DNA of 64,000 bases, taken from Liquidambar formosana. Taxonomy: Eukaryota; Streptophyta; Magnoliopsida; Saxifragales; Altingiaceae. The stretch's first letter is position 1. Each line of letters begins with the position of its first letter. The notes beneath the pieces were generated by a model. It was not told where the DNA came from, made no database searches, and saw nothing but the letters and a program-made list of their open reading frames with translations. Location: positions 34,321,067-34,385,066 of the forward strand of contig CM077831.1 of the NCBI GenBank assembly GCA_039720395.1, in the 5' to 3' direction. This document shows positions 46,139 through 57,539 of this stretch, in pieces. The position numbers were made by a program, and so were the translations under genes.

Positions 46139-47459
46139 TGTTATCTCAAGTGTAAAACCCTAGAGGGGGGTGAATAGGGCTTATAGCCAATTAAAAATAA
46201 TTATGGCAAACTAAAAATCAGATTATTGCAACCCACAGAAAATGTAACAACAAGCAATAATAAGAAAGAGTTAGAGAATGCAAACACAAGATATTAACGA
46301 GGTTCGGCCTTCCCGCCTACGTCCTCGCCTCAAGAGCGCCGCTTGAGGATTCCTCAATCCACTATGACAATCTCCTTCAAGGGTGGAGATCAAACCTTTT
46401 ACAAAGAGAAACTCTCTTCAAGACAAATCTCTCTTGTCTCACTAGGGTTCACACAACCCTTACAACACTTGAATTTGAAGTTGGTTTGTTGTAAACAATC
46501 ACTCTAGCAGTAAATACAACTCTGGAAAGCTCAATAAACTTCTAATAATTGCTCAATTGAATGCTCTTTAAGAATTAGGGTTTGAAAGCTCTTTTTCAAA
46601 GGATGGGAATTGATTACTCTTGTATGGATACTCATAAATGAGTTTGAAGGCTTGTATTTATACCCATAAGGCCTAAAATGGCCGTTGCAAGCATTAAATG
46701 CCGGGAAAGAGCCGTTTGGTGGCAATTAATGCTTCATTTGGCTTTACAAAAAAACTAGCCGTTACAATTCATTCGAGTCATTTAGTCGACTAAAAGTCCC
46801 CATGTAGTCGACTAGAAATATCAGTAGTGAAAATATGGCATATCTGTATGATTTAATCGACTAAACCTCCTCATTTAGTCGACTGCAAATATCAGTAGTC
46901 AAATAAGGCCATTTTCACTTGATTTAGTCGACTACATCCATGATGTAGTCGACTAAACCTTGGATTCTCAAGGTTTAGCCTTGTTTTCATGTGATTTCTA
47001 CATTAGGACCAATTTCTATCAACTTAGGCCTCTTATGAATGATAAATATAGTTCAATTGAGGGTCCTAAAGTCCTTCTAGGTCAATAGAGCAAAGTCATG
47101 AGCAATTATTTACATTTTGGAACCTAAAACCTCACTTATAGCCTAAATGAGTCTCATTGACGATGATTACATGGCTTGAGGTGCTTGTAGGTCCATTGCT
47201 AGCTTTTTATGCTCTTGATGCATCATGCTTGAGTTTCCTTGACGCTTTGGACACGAGCCTTGAGTTCCATGATTTGGTTGAGCTATTAAGTGCATGTGCT
47301 TGAGTCATTTGATCCTTAAGCTTATGTTTGAAACAATTTGATCTTGATTACCTAGCTTTGATCATGTTCTTGACATTTAAACCATTAGAACTAACATCAA
47401 TCTTTTGTTATTATCAAAATCTCAGATATGCCCTTGGTTGAAAACCTTTAGGTCTAACA
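46139..47459 (-). mobile_element. Solo LTR, 1.3 kb
   Basis: It starts TGTTATCTCAAG, ends GGTCTAACA, and is flanked by the 5-bp direct repeat aatgg (46134-46138 and 47460-47464). It contains AAACCCTAGAGGGGGGTGAA near the left end and ACGAGGTTCGGCCTTCCCGC (46298), sequences common in large plant Copia LTRs read antisense, which is why I orient it minus. Bases about 46780-46965 hold six copies of a TAGTCGACTA-like palindrome. There is no coding sequence and no second LTR. Confidence 0.85.
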
Positions 47460-47758
47460 AATGGAACCACCGGAGAGAGGGAGAAAACGTGGGCAAAAAA
47501 AATGGCACGGTTGTAACTTGATTAAAATTGTAAATTAGAGGTATTTTTGTCACTATGGGGTCAAAAGGGGTTTTCACAAAACTGTTTTTCATTTAAAACT
47601 TATTGTAAAAGTACTCTTATACTTAGGGGCTATGGCCAAAATTTCCCATAAAAAAAATAAAAATAAAAATAAAAAGCACTATAATGAAAGGAAAGAACAA
47701 CAAAGAAGAGGCTAGGTCCACAAACATTCATCCAAACAACAGGCTGCCTTAAAGAATG

Positions 47759-48734
47759 GGGCCCGGCTATTGCCACCCCCATTTTGATTAGCAGCCCTCA
47801 ACTGATTTCTAACTCCCTCAATTTTTCACACACTCCACCAAAGTTCTAAAATACCCCTAACCAATGAGAATAGATTTTTAGGCTATTGATTTGTACCCCA
47901 TACTAATACCACCAATTGTCTCAAAGAGGACACTTTCTACATGTTCTCTTTTTTTTTTTTTTCCTTTTTTTTTTGGAATATAAGTTTTCCTTCTTGTTTG
48001 AATGCATAGAAAATTTTAAGATTTTTGTAGGTATGTTCGGTATTGTAAAGCCGAACAAAGGACATATATTAGATTTATGTAGATTGAACACAACTGTTAT
48101 GTTCAGTTCCCGTCAACCAAACGAATAAAGTATATGGGGGAAGCAAACTCATTGCAATATTCGATCTTAGGAAACCGAACAATATTTATATCATTGGTTG
48201 TTTAAAACTGAACATTTATATATTCAATAGTCGCATAGAACCGAACATATTAGTAATCTTTGATTGCATAGAACCGAACTATATTACCGGTTTCAAAATT
48301 CAAAAGGATATGTTCGGTTATATTAAACCGAACATATGTCTATTGTTCAGTCTTATAATACCAAACATTACTGTATTGCTTGGATAACCAGTGTCAAACA
48401 AGCGCGAATTTGTATTGAAAAAAAAAAAAAAAAACGATTTCTACCTACTTTCAACGCAAGATTCATATCTCATTCATGCCAATATCATCCCAAATTACTC
48501 TTTCTTTGTCCATTGCTTATAAAAAACGTAAAAGAGACTAAAAATTAGAGTATTTATGGACTTTTTCTTAGAGGTGGTTGTGAGAGAGTTAGGTTTGGGT
48601 GGGAGTAGAAGTAGAAATATATTTAGGTTTGTAGTACTGATGTCCTTTTGGTAAATTTGCCAAAGGGTATTTCTAGTAAAATTAATTTTGGGGGCTGCTC
48701 ATCAAAATGAGGAGGGGGAGGGATTAGCCGTTCC
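47759..48734. mobile_element. Non-autonomous MULE with a 9-bp TSD
   Basis: The 976-bp element has imperfect terminal inverted repeats (left GGGCCCGGCTATTGCC...CATTTTGAT; right complement GGAACGGCTAATCCC...CATTTTGAT) and a perfect 9-bp direct repeat taaagaatg (47750-47758 and 48735-48743). The interior (48030-48365) holds many direct and inverted copies of a CCGAACAT motif. There is no transposase. Confidence 0.88.
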
Positions 48735-48763
48735 TAAAGAATGAGATTCTTGGGATGACGAGC

Positions 48764-49182
48764 TAACATGCTAGACCTACTAGGCAAGAAAATCTACTTG
48801 TACGAGGGAATCCCATATTTCTCAAAACACAAACTAACGCAAAAGTTCCCAAAATAAATATTCGAACAAATTGTCCAAAATAAAACTCAAAAAAAATATT
48901 GCTTACAAAACAAAGCTGCCATAGCATTTACTCCCGAAAGTGTTCATGTGTCATCACTCCAAATCTATGAAACCTACCCAACAAAAAAAAAAAAACACTA
49001 AGACAAGTTAGTAATAATATCAATGGATCAATTATAAAAAAGAGGTAAAATCAAGTAAATAAATACTACATATAACACCCATTAGATCTTATTCACGTAC
49101 CTGTAAATGAAAACCCATAATCATTTAAAGAAGGACCGCGTGGAGTTCCAGCATTGTGAATAGGAGTAGGTCTAGCATGTTA
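48764..49182. mobile_element. Small inverted-repeat element (MITE-like)
   Basis: Perfect 18-bp inverted ends, taacatgctagacctact (48764-48781) and its complement (49165-49182), enclose about 380 bases of AT-rich sequence. No target duplication is visible, so the superfamily is unknown. It lies between the MULE and the broken end of the LIN-like exon. Confidence 0.55.
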
Positions 49183-49213
49183 ATCAAATACAACCAAATG
49201 CTATAAAAGTATA

Positions 49214-50528
49214 TTAATAAAATTTCGAATTAATTGCACAAACTTTCTTCAAAGCCGTATCTGTCAGCAATTCGGATTCCTGATTATACCAAACCTTCAA
49301 GTGTGACAGATGTGGAAGGAATAGATGATCCCACAATTCTGGCAGCAAAGTTGTTCGTGCCTGGAAGGGTGAATCGCAAAAAACTTGCAGAAGATGCTTA
49401 GCTGATACCCCGTCTTTATTCTGTGGCTTATAAATCACACTAAGATAGACATGGGCACAAGCTGACAATTTAGAATTGGGAACCCCAGACGTAAACCCAT
49501 CCTTCAAATCATTTGAATTCAAACCCGCTATCACACTTAGCGTCAATGAAGCCTTTTTCAAATCTTTCGTACTTGCAGACTCCTCTGCAGCTCTTTCTGC
49601 CGTCTCAATTGCCTGTTCAAGATTTGATATGACTTTTCTATCCGCATTGTAGCCTTCTTCCAATTCAATAACATTAAGGGAAGAGAAACAGTTGTCACGA
49701 AGCGATGTCCGAAAATCCTCATCTCTAAGAAAACGTTTAATATAACCACTTAAGATGGAGACCATTGCTTGCACAGCAACTTCATCAAGAGCAGGTTCGG
49801 GAACTGCTTGTACATTATTGTCACGCCTTTGACTCCGACTATCTCCAAAGCTTTTGACATTCCATGAACTTCTATTAGATCTGTCATGAGAGGTCCCAGC
49901 TTGCTTCATGCTTTTCCGATTATTATCGCTGAAACTAGTGCGTCCAAGCAGATGTTTAATTGAACTATTGCTATACCTCTTGTCTACCTTTATATCCTTC
50001 CCTGACCTTTCTTTTTATCTCTCCTTTTCCCTGGTCCCATTAGAAAATTTATCTTCCCCTCTCTCGGGGCTATACACTTCATTGGAATATATATCCTTAA
50101 ATCTCTGATTTTCTTCCTCACCAACCTCGACTATCTCATTCCTCGGTAAATCATCCATTGAATCAACACTCACTCTCTTACCTTCCATCATGTTATTGTT
50201 ATTAGAGCCTCTTCCTTCAAATATCTCCCTATTTTCTATCTTCGATCCTTCATATAATTTTTCCCTTTCTGACAAGATTGTCCCTTGGTCTCCTACCTCT
50301 AACTCTATCACTTGTTGGCAATTCACCACTCAAATTGTAACGAGATACATTGGACCTCGTCCTCTCAGTCCTAGTCCTAACACCCGATGTGGAGGACTTA
50401 CGTTGGTCTCGAAGAGGGTATAGTGGCATGCTTAAAGATTCTAGTCTCAAGGAAGATCTTGGCCTCATCATTGATCTACTTCCTCTAAACCCTTCTTCTT
50501 CTAGGAGCTCCTCCAAAGACGACGCCAT
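49214..50528 (-). pseudogene. LIN: LIN/CERBERUS-like E3 ubiquitin ligase, first coding exon only, broken
   Basis: Minus strand from ATG at 50528: MASSLEELLEEEGFRGSRS, SMPLYPLRDQ, RYNLSGELPTSDRVRGRRPR. An extra base near 50260 shifts the frame; it resumes as EREKLYEGSKIENRE, then NQRFKDIYSNEVYSPERG, a TAA at about 50013, and again in frame KHLLGRTSFSDNNRK, PALDEVAVQAMVSILSGYIK and HLLQVFCDSPFQARTTLLPE. This is the N-terminal region of LIN/CERBERUS proteins, U-box/WD40 E3 ligases known for infection-thread growth in legume nodulation and present in other plants. A plausible splice donor follows at about 49239. No U-box, ARM or WD40 exons occur before CALS3 ends at 43172, so the copy is truncated. 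Retention of the 5'UTR intron argues against a retrocopy. Confidence 0.75.
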
Positions 50529-51830
50529 TTATGCCAGGAATAGGATCGTCCTTGACTCGAAATCCTGTAAACAAGGAGAAAAGTACAAATGTGAAGCTAA
50601 TATTAGTATCTTTAAAATATAATACTCTGTGTCTATATATATTGATTACAAAAAAATTATGAGAATAAGAAACAGAGGATCCAAACCCAAGAGAATCTGG
50701 AGAAGGCTCAATTATGCTGAAATATAAATAGCGGCAAAGATTCTCTGAAAACGACTTCTTTAATTTTACCTACAACCCATTTGATTTTGGCATGGTTATA
50801 GCGAAGATTAAATCCGTCCACCACTAAATATTCAATGCATAATTTTTGCAATCAAGCGCAAAATTAGCAAAAATTTTACTCAGATTCCTATAGTTTAGAA
50901 GTTTAAATTTTTTCATTGAATAATTAAATTTGTAAGTACCCATTAACTCTTATTCAAACTCAATTTGTGAAAATATATAGAAGGAAGGGGGAAAATATGT
51001 GTGTGTGTGTGTGTGTGTGAAGCTACAACCATTTGTCCTACCTTTTTCAAGCTCCTTTTTGCGATTTAACACGGTATTCACAAACACTTTAATCCGAGAA
51101 CCTATAATTCAGAGTTTAAATTTGTTTGAAAAGAACAGTTTAACAAAAAATACCTATTTTCTCTAGGTGAAATTTACCTTATAAGTCAATTTAGAATAGA
51201 ATTAGAACCCCACGCCAACACAAAAAATTCGGGTGGGAAACATAGCAAGTTTGAAGCTTAAATTTATCGCATAAACGCCTCAATCCAACACAAAATTCAC
51301 ACTGCACTCACACACACACAGCAAATGCAAAACTAAAATCTAGCTCAAAAATCATTATTTAAAAGAAAAACCACCGTTTCTCGTACATTAAAGCTTCTTT
51401 TTCTTGACGATCCGCCAGAATTCAGATAAATTTTAGGCGAGACCCTATCATTCAGAAGTTGGAAAATAAATGACTCAAATCTCTTTAATTCAACACATAC
51501 TTCGCACAAAATAAAAACAAGCTGTAATAAATTCAAACCTGATGAATGAAAAATTGGAATGGCAAAACGATGGGCTTAGGGTTTTGTCCTTCACGATCGC
51601 TATCAGAAGAGGAACAGATTCGAGGAGGATCGAATCCTAGAGAAGGAAAATAATAGAAGAGAATATAAGATATTCTCAGTAAGGAAAAGCCAATGGGAGG
51701 ACGAGACATGATTATTAAAGAGTACAAAAGAGGAAAAAACAAACAGAGAGAGAGAAAGAGGGAGGAATGCAACAATGGGCAATAAGGCAAGAGCACGACT
51801 GCAGAGAGACAAATGATAGCTGACAAATAA
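50529..51830 (-). promoter_or_regulatory. 5'UTR and 5'UTR intron of the LIN-like pseudogene
   Basis: Minus-strand splice signals frame an intron at 51538-50565: a CATTCATCAG/GTTTGAAT donor and a TTTACAG/GATTTC acceptor 36 bases before the ATG. The upstream non-coding exon would extend to about 51830, where purine-rich stretches on the plus strand (51735-51770) give CT-rich leader on the minus strand. A (GT)n microsatellite (50999-51019) lies in the intron. This is inferred from splice signals only. Confidence 0.45.
50999..51019. repeat. (GT)n microsatellite
   Basis: About ten GT units lie within the predicted 5'UTR intron of the LIN-like pseudogene. Confidence 0.9.
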
Positions 51831-51839
51831 TAGAGGCTA

Positions 51840-52725
51840 TACCCGTAGTGAACTGGTTTTGGTTATTTTTGTATGTGCAGGCGATACGGCATCTCAATGT
51901 GTCAACCGTTTCAACTGCCGTCCCCATTCTCTATTATAGGGATTTTGGCAACTGGCAAAGCTTGGTCCTCATGTGGGGCCCACACTGACAAGGCTGGGTA
52001 TGGAAGAATTTTTCAAAACCGGACCAGGAATGTTTGATTGGTGTTTGGTTTATTATTTTTGTTAGGGAATGTTTTGTTTTTATATTGAGTAATTGATATA
52101 TGGGACTGGTTTTATGGTTATTTAATTTAGTGGTTGTTGTGTTATTATTGCTCTATTTTTTGTGTATTCTTTATGGGATTTAAAGCTCGGCGTTGTCTTT
52201 TTGCTGGACATGGTTTCTAATATCCTTCTGTGGTTGGGCTGGTGGTGGAATCCTGAGATTGCGACCTGTGTTGGTCTAAATGGAACATTACCAACCCGAC
52301 ATGAAAGTGGTTTCGGTTGGAATTTCTTACGGCGAAGTAGGCTTTAAGTTCTTAGTGCTGCTATTGTAGCCTAAAAGGCAACAATAAAACTAAGGTTATC
52401 CCAAATTATCTAGTATGATCGTAATCATTCGTGTAAGATAAACTTATGCGTATGACATTGCACAAGTGATTGCGTGTTACTTATAAATAATCGTGATCGT
52501 ACGAGATAACCCATGCATAATTAAAACTGTCTATAAGACTATTGATATGCAATTGAAGGTCTCATGTGCATTTGGTTTTAGTAATTAAGATGGAAAGGAT
52601 ATGGAATAGAATGAGAATGAAAATAGGCCCACATAGAGAAATAAACCATTATCATATATAATTTCTGTATACTTTAATTTGGACTTGACTAATCCGCACA
52701 AGCAATCCCCTCATCCCACATCAAC
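51840..52725. other. Intergenic region upstream of the LIN-like fragment
   Basis: It presumably includes the promoter of the LIN-like gene. No recognisable gene, repeat boundary or clear TATA box. A 61-codon frame (52162-52347, +) has no recognised similarity. Confidence 0.5.
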
Positions 52726-52733
52726 CGAGTAAT

Positions 52734-53623
52734 CAGGGCCGGTTCTGAGTTAGTGGGGGCCTTAGGCGAACTCCTAAAATAGGGCCCTCTTCCTTCTATA
52801 CATATTCTATAAAAAAAAAAAGTTCTAAATATCCCAAAAATAAAATAAAAAATTCCTACTACCAAGTACCAACATAAAGTTTGTTTGCATATATAATTAC
52901 TAAATTTTGTTTTTATAGATTAAAATGACTAGAGATAATTACAAAAACTTATAAAGATAGAATATATATGACATATTTCTTGCTTCATAATTGAGCAAAA
53001 TCCACTTTTACAACACCAAAAAGAAAAAAAAAAACAAATGTCAAATAAAATCTAAAGCTATAATACCAAAAGAAATTAATCAATTACAACGAAGTGTCAT
53101 TTAAACATTACTCTTCTCGCATTTTTAGATGCAAAATTATTAATTAAGTTAGTATAATCAAGCTTTTCTACCATATCATTTTCAATAGATTATAAGAGAC
53201 AGAGAGAGATGTTATGACTGGGGAGGATTGGAGGAGACGAGAGACAAAGAGAGACGTTGTGAATGGGAGCCAGGGGAGGAGATGAGAGACTGAGAGAGAC
53301 ACTGTGAATGAGAGCCTCTCAGATCTCAGATCTGAGATCTAAATTCAAAACCCCCTTGATTCCCATGTAAAATACCTTCCTCTTTTTTCTTTATTAGTTT
53401 TTGTGCTTTTGGGCTGGAATTGGGCTTGGAAGAATAGGACCCCTTTTGCTTAAAACAGGAGAACTGATCCAATTGGAAAAACTTCTCTTTGGGCTCATTT
53501 TTGGGCTTTCATAACTAATAAACAGGAAAACTGGTCCAATAGATATTTGGGGGCCTTTTTTTTAGCCCAAAATAGGGGGCCCCAGGCTGTTGCCTTACTC
53601 GCCTGGGTCCAAAACCGGACCTG
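52734..53623. mobile_element. Non-autonomous hAT element, 890 bp
   Basis: It starts CAGGGCCGGTTCTGA, ends TCCAAAACCGGACCTG (complement CAGGTCCGGTTTTGGA), and is flanked by the perfect 8-bp direct repeat cgagtaat (52726-52733 and 53624-53631). Subterminal GGGGGCC/GGCCCC motifs and short internal duplications (GAGAGACAGAGAGAGA-like, 53200-53330) are present. No transposase. Confidence 0.9.
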
Positions 53624-53675
53624 CGAGTAATTATAGTATAAAGTCCATGGAGGTGTCCTTAAGAAAAAGTAGTAA

Positions 53676-53970
53676 GAGTTGAACACATGACCTCTTGGTT
53701 GGCAAGATGTCCTACAAATACTCGGTTTACCCCTCAAGGTTTATTCTTCAATTTTATGTCTTAATATTGTAAATTTGTAACTATAATACAATATATTGCA
53801 AAAAGAAGAAAGCAACCCAAGACCTCTTACTTTGCAAGATGTGCTAGGATCACTCGGTCCACCTCTCAAGGTTTATTCTTTAATTTTTTACCTTAATAGT
53901 GTAAATTTGTAAGTATAATATAATACATTTCAAGAAGAAGAGAGTAACCCAACACCTCTTGCTTGTCATA
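53676..53970. repeat. 132-bp tandem repeat, just over two units
   Basis: The motif CCTCTTNNTT, 3' of a GAACACATGA/CAACCCAAGA-type stretch, recurs at 53691, 53823 and 53955, so the period is 132. Each unit also contains CTCAAGGTTTATTCTT and a GTAAATTTGTAA stretch. Confidence 0.85.
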
Positions 53971-54054
53971 TATAAAACACAAATTTTCTTTTCTTTTATT
54001 TTTTTGTTTTTTTTATTCTTTGTTGTATGTTCAAAAAAATAAAAAAATAAACTT

Positions 54055-54240
54055 TAACATAAAAGCGGTGTTAGTAACGCCTATAACAGCAAAGGCGGTG
54101 TTAGTAACGCTGCTTTTAGTGTATTAAATTTAAAATTGCTTTCCAGACCTTAAAACCGATGTTACTAACACCGCTTTCCATGTAATAAAAGCGGCGTTTC
54201 TAAGACCGCTTTCAGTGAGACCACTTTTATTTCATAATTT
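54055..54240. repeat. Cluster of direct and inverted GCGGTGTTAGTAACGC motifs
   Basis: GCGGTGTTAGTAACGC occurs at 54065 and 54095 in direct order, and its near-complement GTTACTAACACCGC at 54160; GCGGCGTTTCTAAGACCGC follows at 54192. Alternating direct and inverted short repeats of this kind are typical of CACTA-transposon subterminal regions, and TTTTAGTG (complement CACTAAAA) occurs at 54114. Both ends of such an element could not be placed. Confidence 0.5.
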
Positions 54241-54299
54241 TTTTAATTTTTTTTTCCCTACTCTCATAACAACATGAAATTTTTAAAAGAATAATTGTG

Positions 54300-54575
54300 T
54301 TTTATACCCTACATCTCATAAAAATAGGCCATGACCAAATACGGAGTTTAAGAAAATATCATTATTGCATTGGCTTATCATTTATTAAACTCCATTTTTT
54401 CAAAAATACGCTATCCTTTTTTGTATTGTGTTTTGTGTTGAAAGTAATTATGAAAATAATAAAGGATAGTGTAGAAACTTAAAAAAAATTATGATTTGAC
54501 TTTTCAAAATGGACAAACATTTTCTGACAAAAAAATAACAAAAATGACCGATCTTTGTTGGAAAGAGAGGAATAT
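54300..54575. mobile_element. Degenerate Stowaway-family MITE
   Basis: The interior matches the Stowaway at 1957-2224 in order (CATAAAAATAGGCCATGACC; GAGTTTAAGAAAAT; TTTTTTGTATTGTGTTTTGTG; TTGACTTTTCAAAATGG), but the CTCCCTCC termini are eroded. It is an old copy of the same family. Confidence 0.6.
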
Positions 54576-57480
54576 ATGACAAGGGTAATGCATTTATAAA
54601 AATTTAAAAAAAAAAGGAAAAAGAAGACAATTACAAAAACAAAGTTGTATGAACTAATTATAGCACTTTGTATATAAAATGAACACAAAATTTTATTGAT
54701 AGGTTTAGCTTTATTATAAGGAATGCTATGGTCAGCCGTGAACTGTTGCAGCTTGATTAGATTCCACACGTGTGTCATGTATGCACCAATTAAGTTACAA
54801 CATTTCGATCATTTTGAACAACTTTACAAGAGAAAGGTTTTTCAAAATTTATAATTTAAGTAGACTTTTTGGCCTATTTATAGTCTCTATTTCATTTTTG
54901 GCCAAAAAATCAACTTAAATTATATATTTTGGGAAAACTGTATTATGTAAAGTTATTTAAAATGATGTTTTCTAATGGACTATGCAGCTATTTTTCATAA
55001 ATACCTTTTATATTTTTTGAAAACTATTAAAAATTAAAATTAGTGAGGTGAAAAAATCACTTTAAAGGGGTTGCAATATCTAAACTCGAAATAAGTTAAT
55101 ACTGTTGGATAATTTATGATTTGACTTTTCCTGATAATTTCATACTCCGATCCATCGAATAACACTAATACGCTAGTATAAAAAGCACACCAACCAGCAA
55201 AGACTGTTTAGATAATATGCTGGGCGATCATCATATGGTTATCACACATGAAACTGAAGAGATTCTTATCAGAAAAAGACCCAATAGTTTACTTATGGGC
55301 ACGGTCTGTGAAGGAAGATGAACCTTCAGCTTAAATAATTGCTATTTTGAAGGCCCTTCTTATCAGAAACCTCAAATTTACCTAGCAAATCGCAGTGTCC
55401 ACTCTGCGGCCTCTTTGTCATGTTTAACTCTGTCAGCCAAGCACAAGCGGGTGTTTCATGTTTGGATAAACATCAATTAGCACAACAGGATACATCACAA
55501 TCAAACGGAAATTTTTGAAACACAGGTGGTGTTTGGATGCCACATATTCATAGTAAAACTCATTTTGACACACTTTACGTGTTATATAACCGGTAGAAAT
55601 TCATCTGACGAACCCCACAAGAGTCTGGACCCACGATGTTTTTGAGAAAAAAAAAAAAAAAAGAAAGAAAGAAAAGAAACTGGCGTCAACACGAGGTGAA
55701 TGGAGTTACGGAGGAACTGAATTTTAGAACGCATTCATTTGTCCAGGGGGGGTGATAAAGCGTTCAGTTTGCAATCCTGAAATCTCAAAAGTCTTGAATA
55801 GGGTGGGACCTAATCTATAGATTATGATGATGCAAATATTTGATTATGGGACCAGTTGTCCCCATATGCATAAGGCCCAATTCCAATGCAATTTTGATCC
55901 TTAAACCAATAAATTCAGTTGCTTCTGTTCGTCATGAGTATGGGTATTAAAAAAAAAAAAAAAAGAAAAAAAAAGAAACAACACAAAACACTTTGAAAGG
56001 GATGAGGTCGACCTCTACACACCTTAAAGTGATGATGATCGTGCCACGGCATCCGAGTCGTGGATGGGTCAGTGGGGTATGCGGAGAGCGGGACGTAACA
56101 GTCCTACCCCGTCTATCGAAAAGTGGGACCCCACTAAGTAAAAGCGAAAAAAGTGAGTCCGGACAAAACAAACCGACAACCTTCCCTTATCCCACAGGAC
56201 AATTAAGACGCATTATACGTCCTACATAACCCTGTTTTTTCACTGTAATTACCTAAGCTGCCACACCAGATAGTAACTGGTGATTGGTCAGCGCCGAACG
56301 ATATCTTTGGGCTTCGTGCACTTTATTACATTGCCCTTGGTTTTGGGAGATATGAGTTGAGCAGTGAGTTTCCAGGTGCTTGGGTTAACAAATTTAAGCG
56401 GGGGTATAATGGTCTATCAAAATTTGTACAAACGGCTAGTTTAGTTTATTTACGATAGTATAGTATATCCTTGGCTCGAATCTTAGGATTTAGCCTTTTT
56501 TGAAATTCGAATCACATTCCTTGTATGCCCTTTTTTTAACTTTTTTGGTTTTTTTAACTTGACCAACAACCCTACTATTATGTATGTAAGTATCTCTGTT
56601 ACGGTTTCCCACAATTACCCTCACAGCACCATCAAAATTACCACCTTGCATTTTTTTCCTCAACCACCTTTGTGGCTTGGCATGGTTAACAACCGCGACA
56701 TCCTTTGTTTAAACCTTATAGCTAATCATTTGAGCGTAATAAGTGTATTAAAGGTTGATATGACATATTTTTATTGACAAGTAATCAATTCTTGAATTTG
56801 AGTGTGGGTATAAATCTTCACTGTTGTACAAGTCTGTAACTTACTAATGTGTGTTGTGATATGCCGATGCATACATTTGGAGTTTGCATCTCTATTTTAC
56901 TCCAATTAATGATATTAGGTATCGATTCCAAAGTTATAAAAAATAAGTTGAGGGGATTCATCTTCGTATCCAAAAAGAACATGGTAGATATAAAAGGAGA
57001 TCTAAGGTAAAAGGCATAATATAGGATTTTCCTTTTACAAGGAGGGACCTTCGGTGATTGAATGGGTAGGGGTCTTCTTTTCATATGAAACTTTTATTAC
57101 TTCAGTGTCTTTGGGTTTTTTTAGAGGCTATTTTTCACATGGGTCCTAAATGATTACCTTAATCACTCTAAGGTTGAGATGACTTTACATAGAAAAGGTC
57201 ATTGTTTAGTGGTGACTTTATATCAATTAATGTTTAAAGCAAATTTATCGATGATTGATTTTATAAAAATATACAAAATTAAGCTTAGGATCTCTCACAT
57301 TTAAATGAAAATAAGATATTCTTTGATGTCATTGCTACAAATAATTCAAATTATTGGATTAAATGTTGCTAGGTCGACATTGCTTACAGAGGCAAGTAAA
57401 TGGCTAGAACTCATCCCATTAAAATAATTTGATGTTCTACTCATCCTTACCTACCGAACGAATGTACAGTACAAGTAACT
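54576..57480. other. Intergenic region upstream of the right CALS3 copy
   Basis: About 2.9 kb without recognised genes or bounded elements. A-rich runs lie at 55647-55665 and 55949-55978. A more GC-rich segment (55990-56180) precedes AT-rich sequence. The proximal part is presumably the promoter of the right CALS3 copy. Confidence 0.5.
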
Positions 57481-57539
57481 AATATTTTATGTCGCATGTC
57501 TCGCATGTGAGATTTGGTTATTGCCTTAATGGAGGTAGT

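Noticed and set aside
46780..46965. CRISPR-like array
   Set aside because: Short palindromes with irregular spacing in a plant LTR; no long direct repeats with unique spacers, and the host is eukaryotic.
55990..56229. 78-codon plus-strand frame
   Set aside because: No recognised motif and no neighbouring exons; the GC-richer composition alone is not enough.
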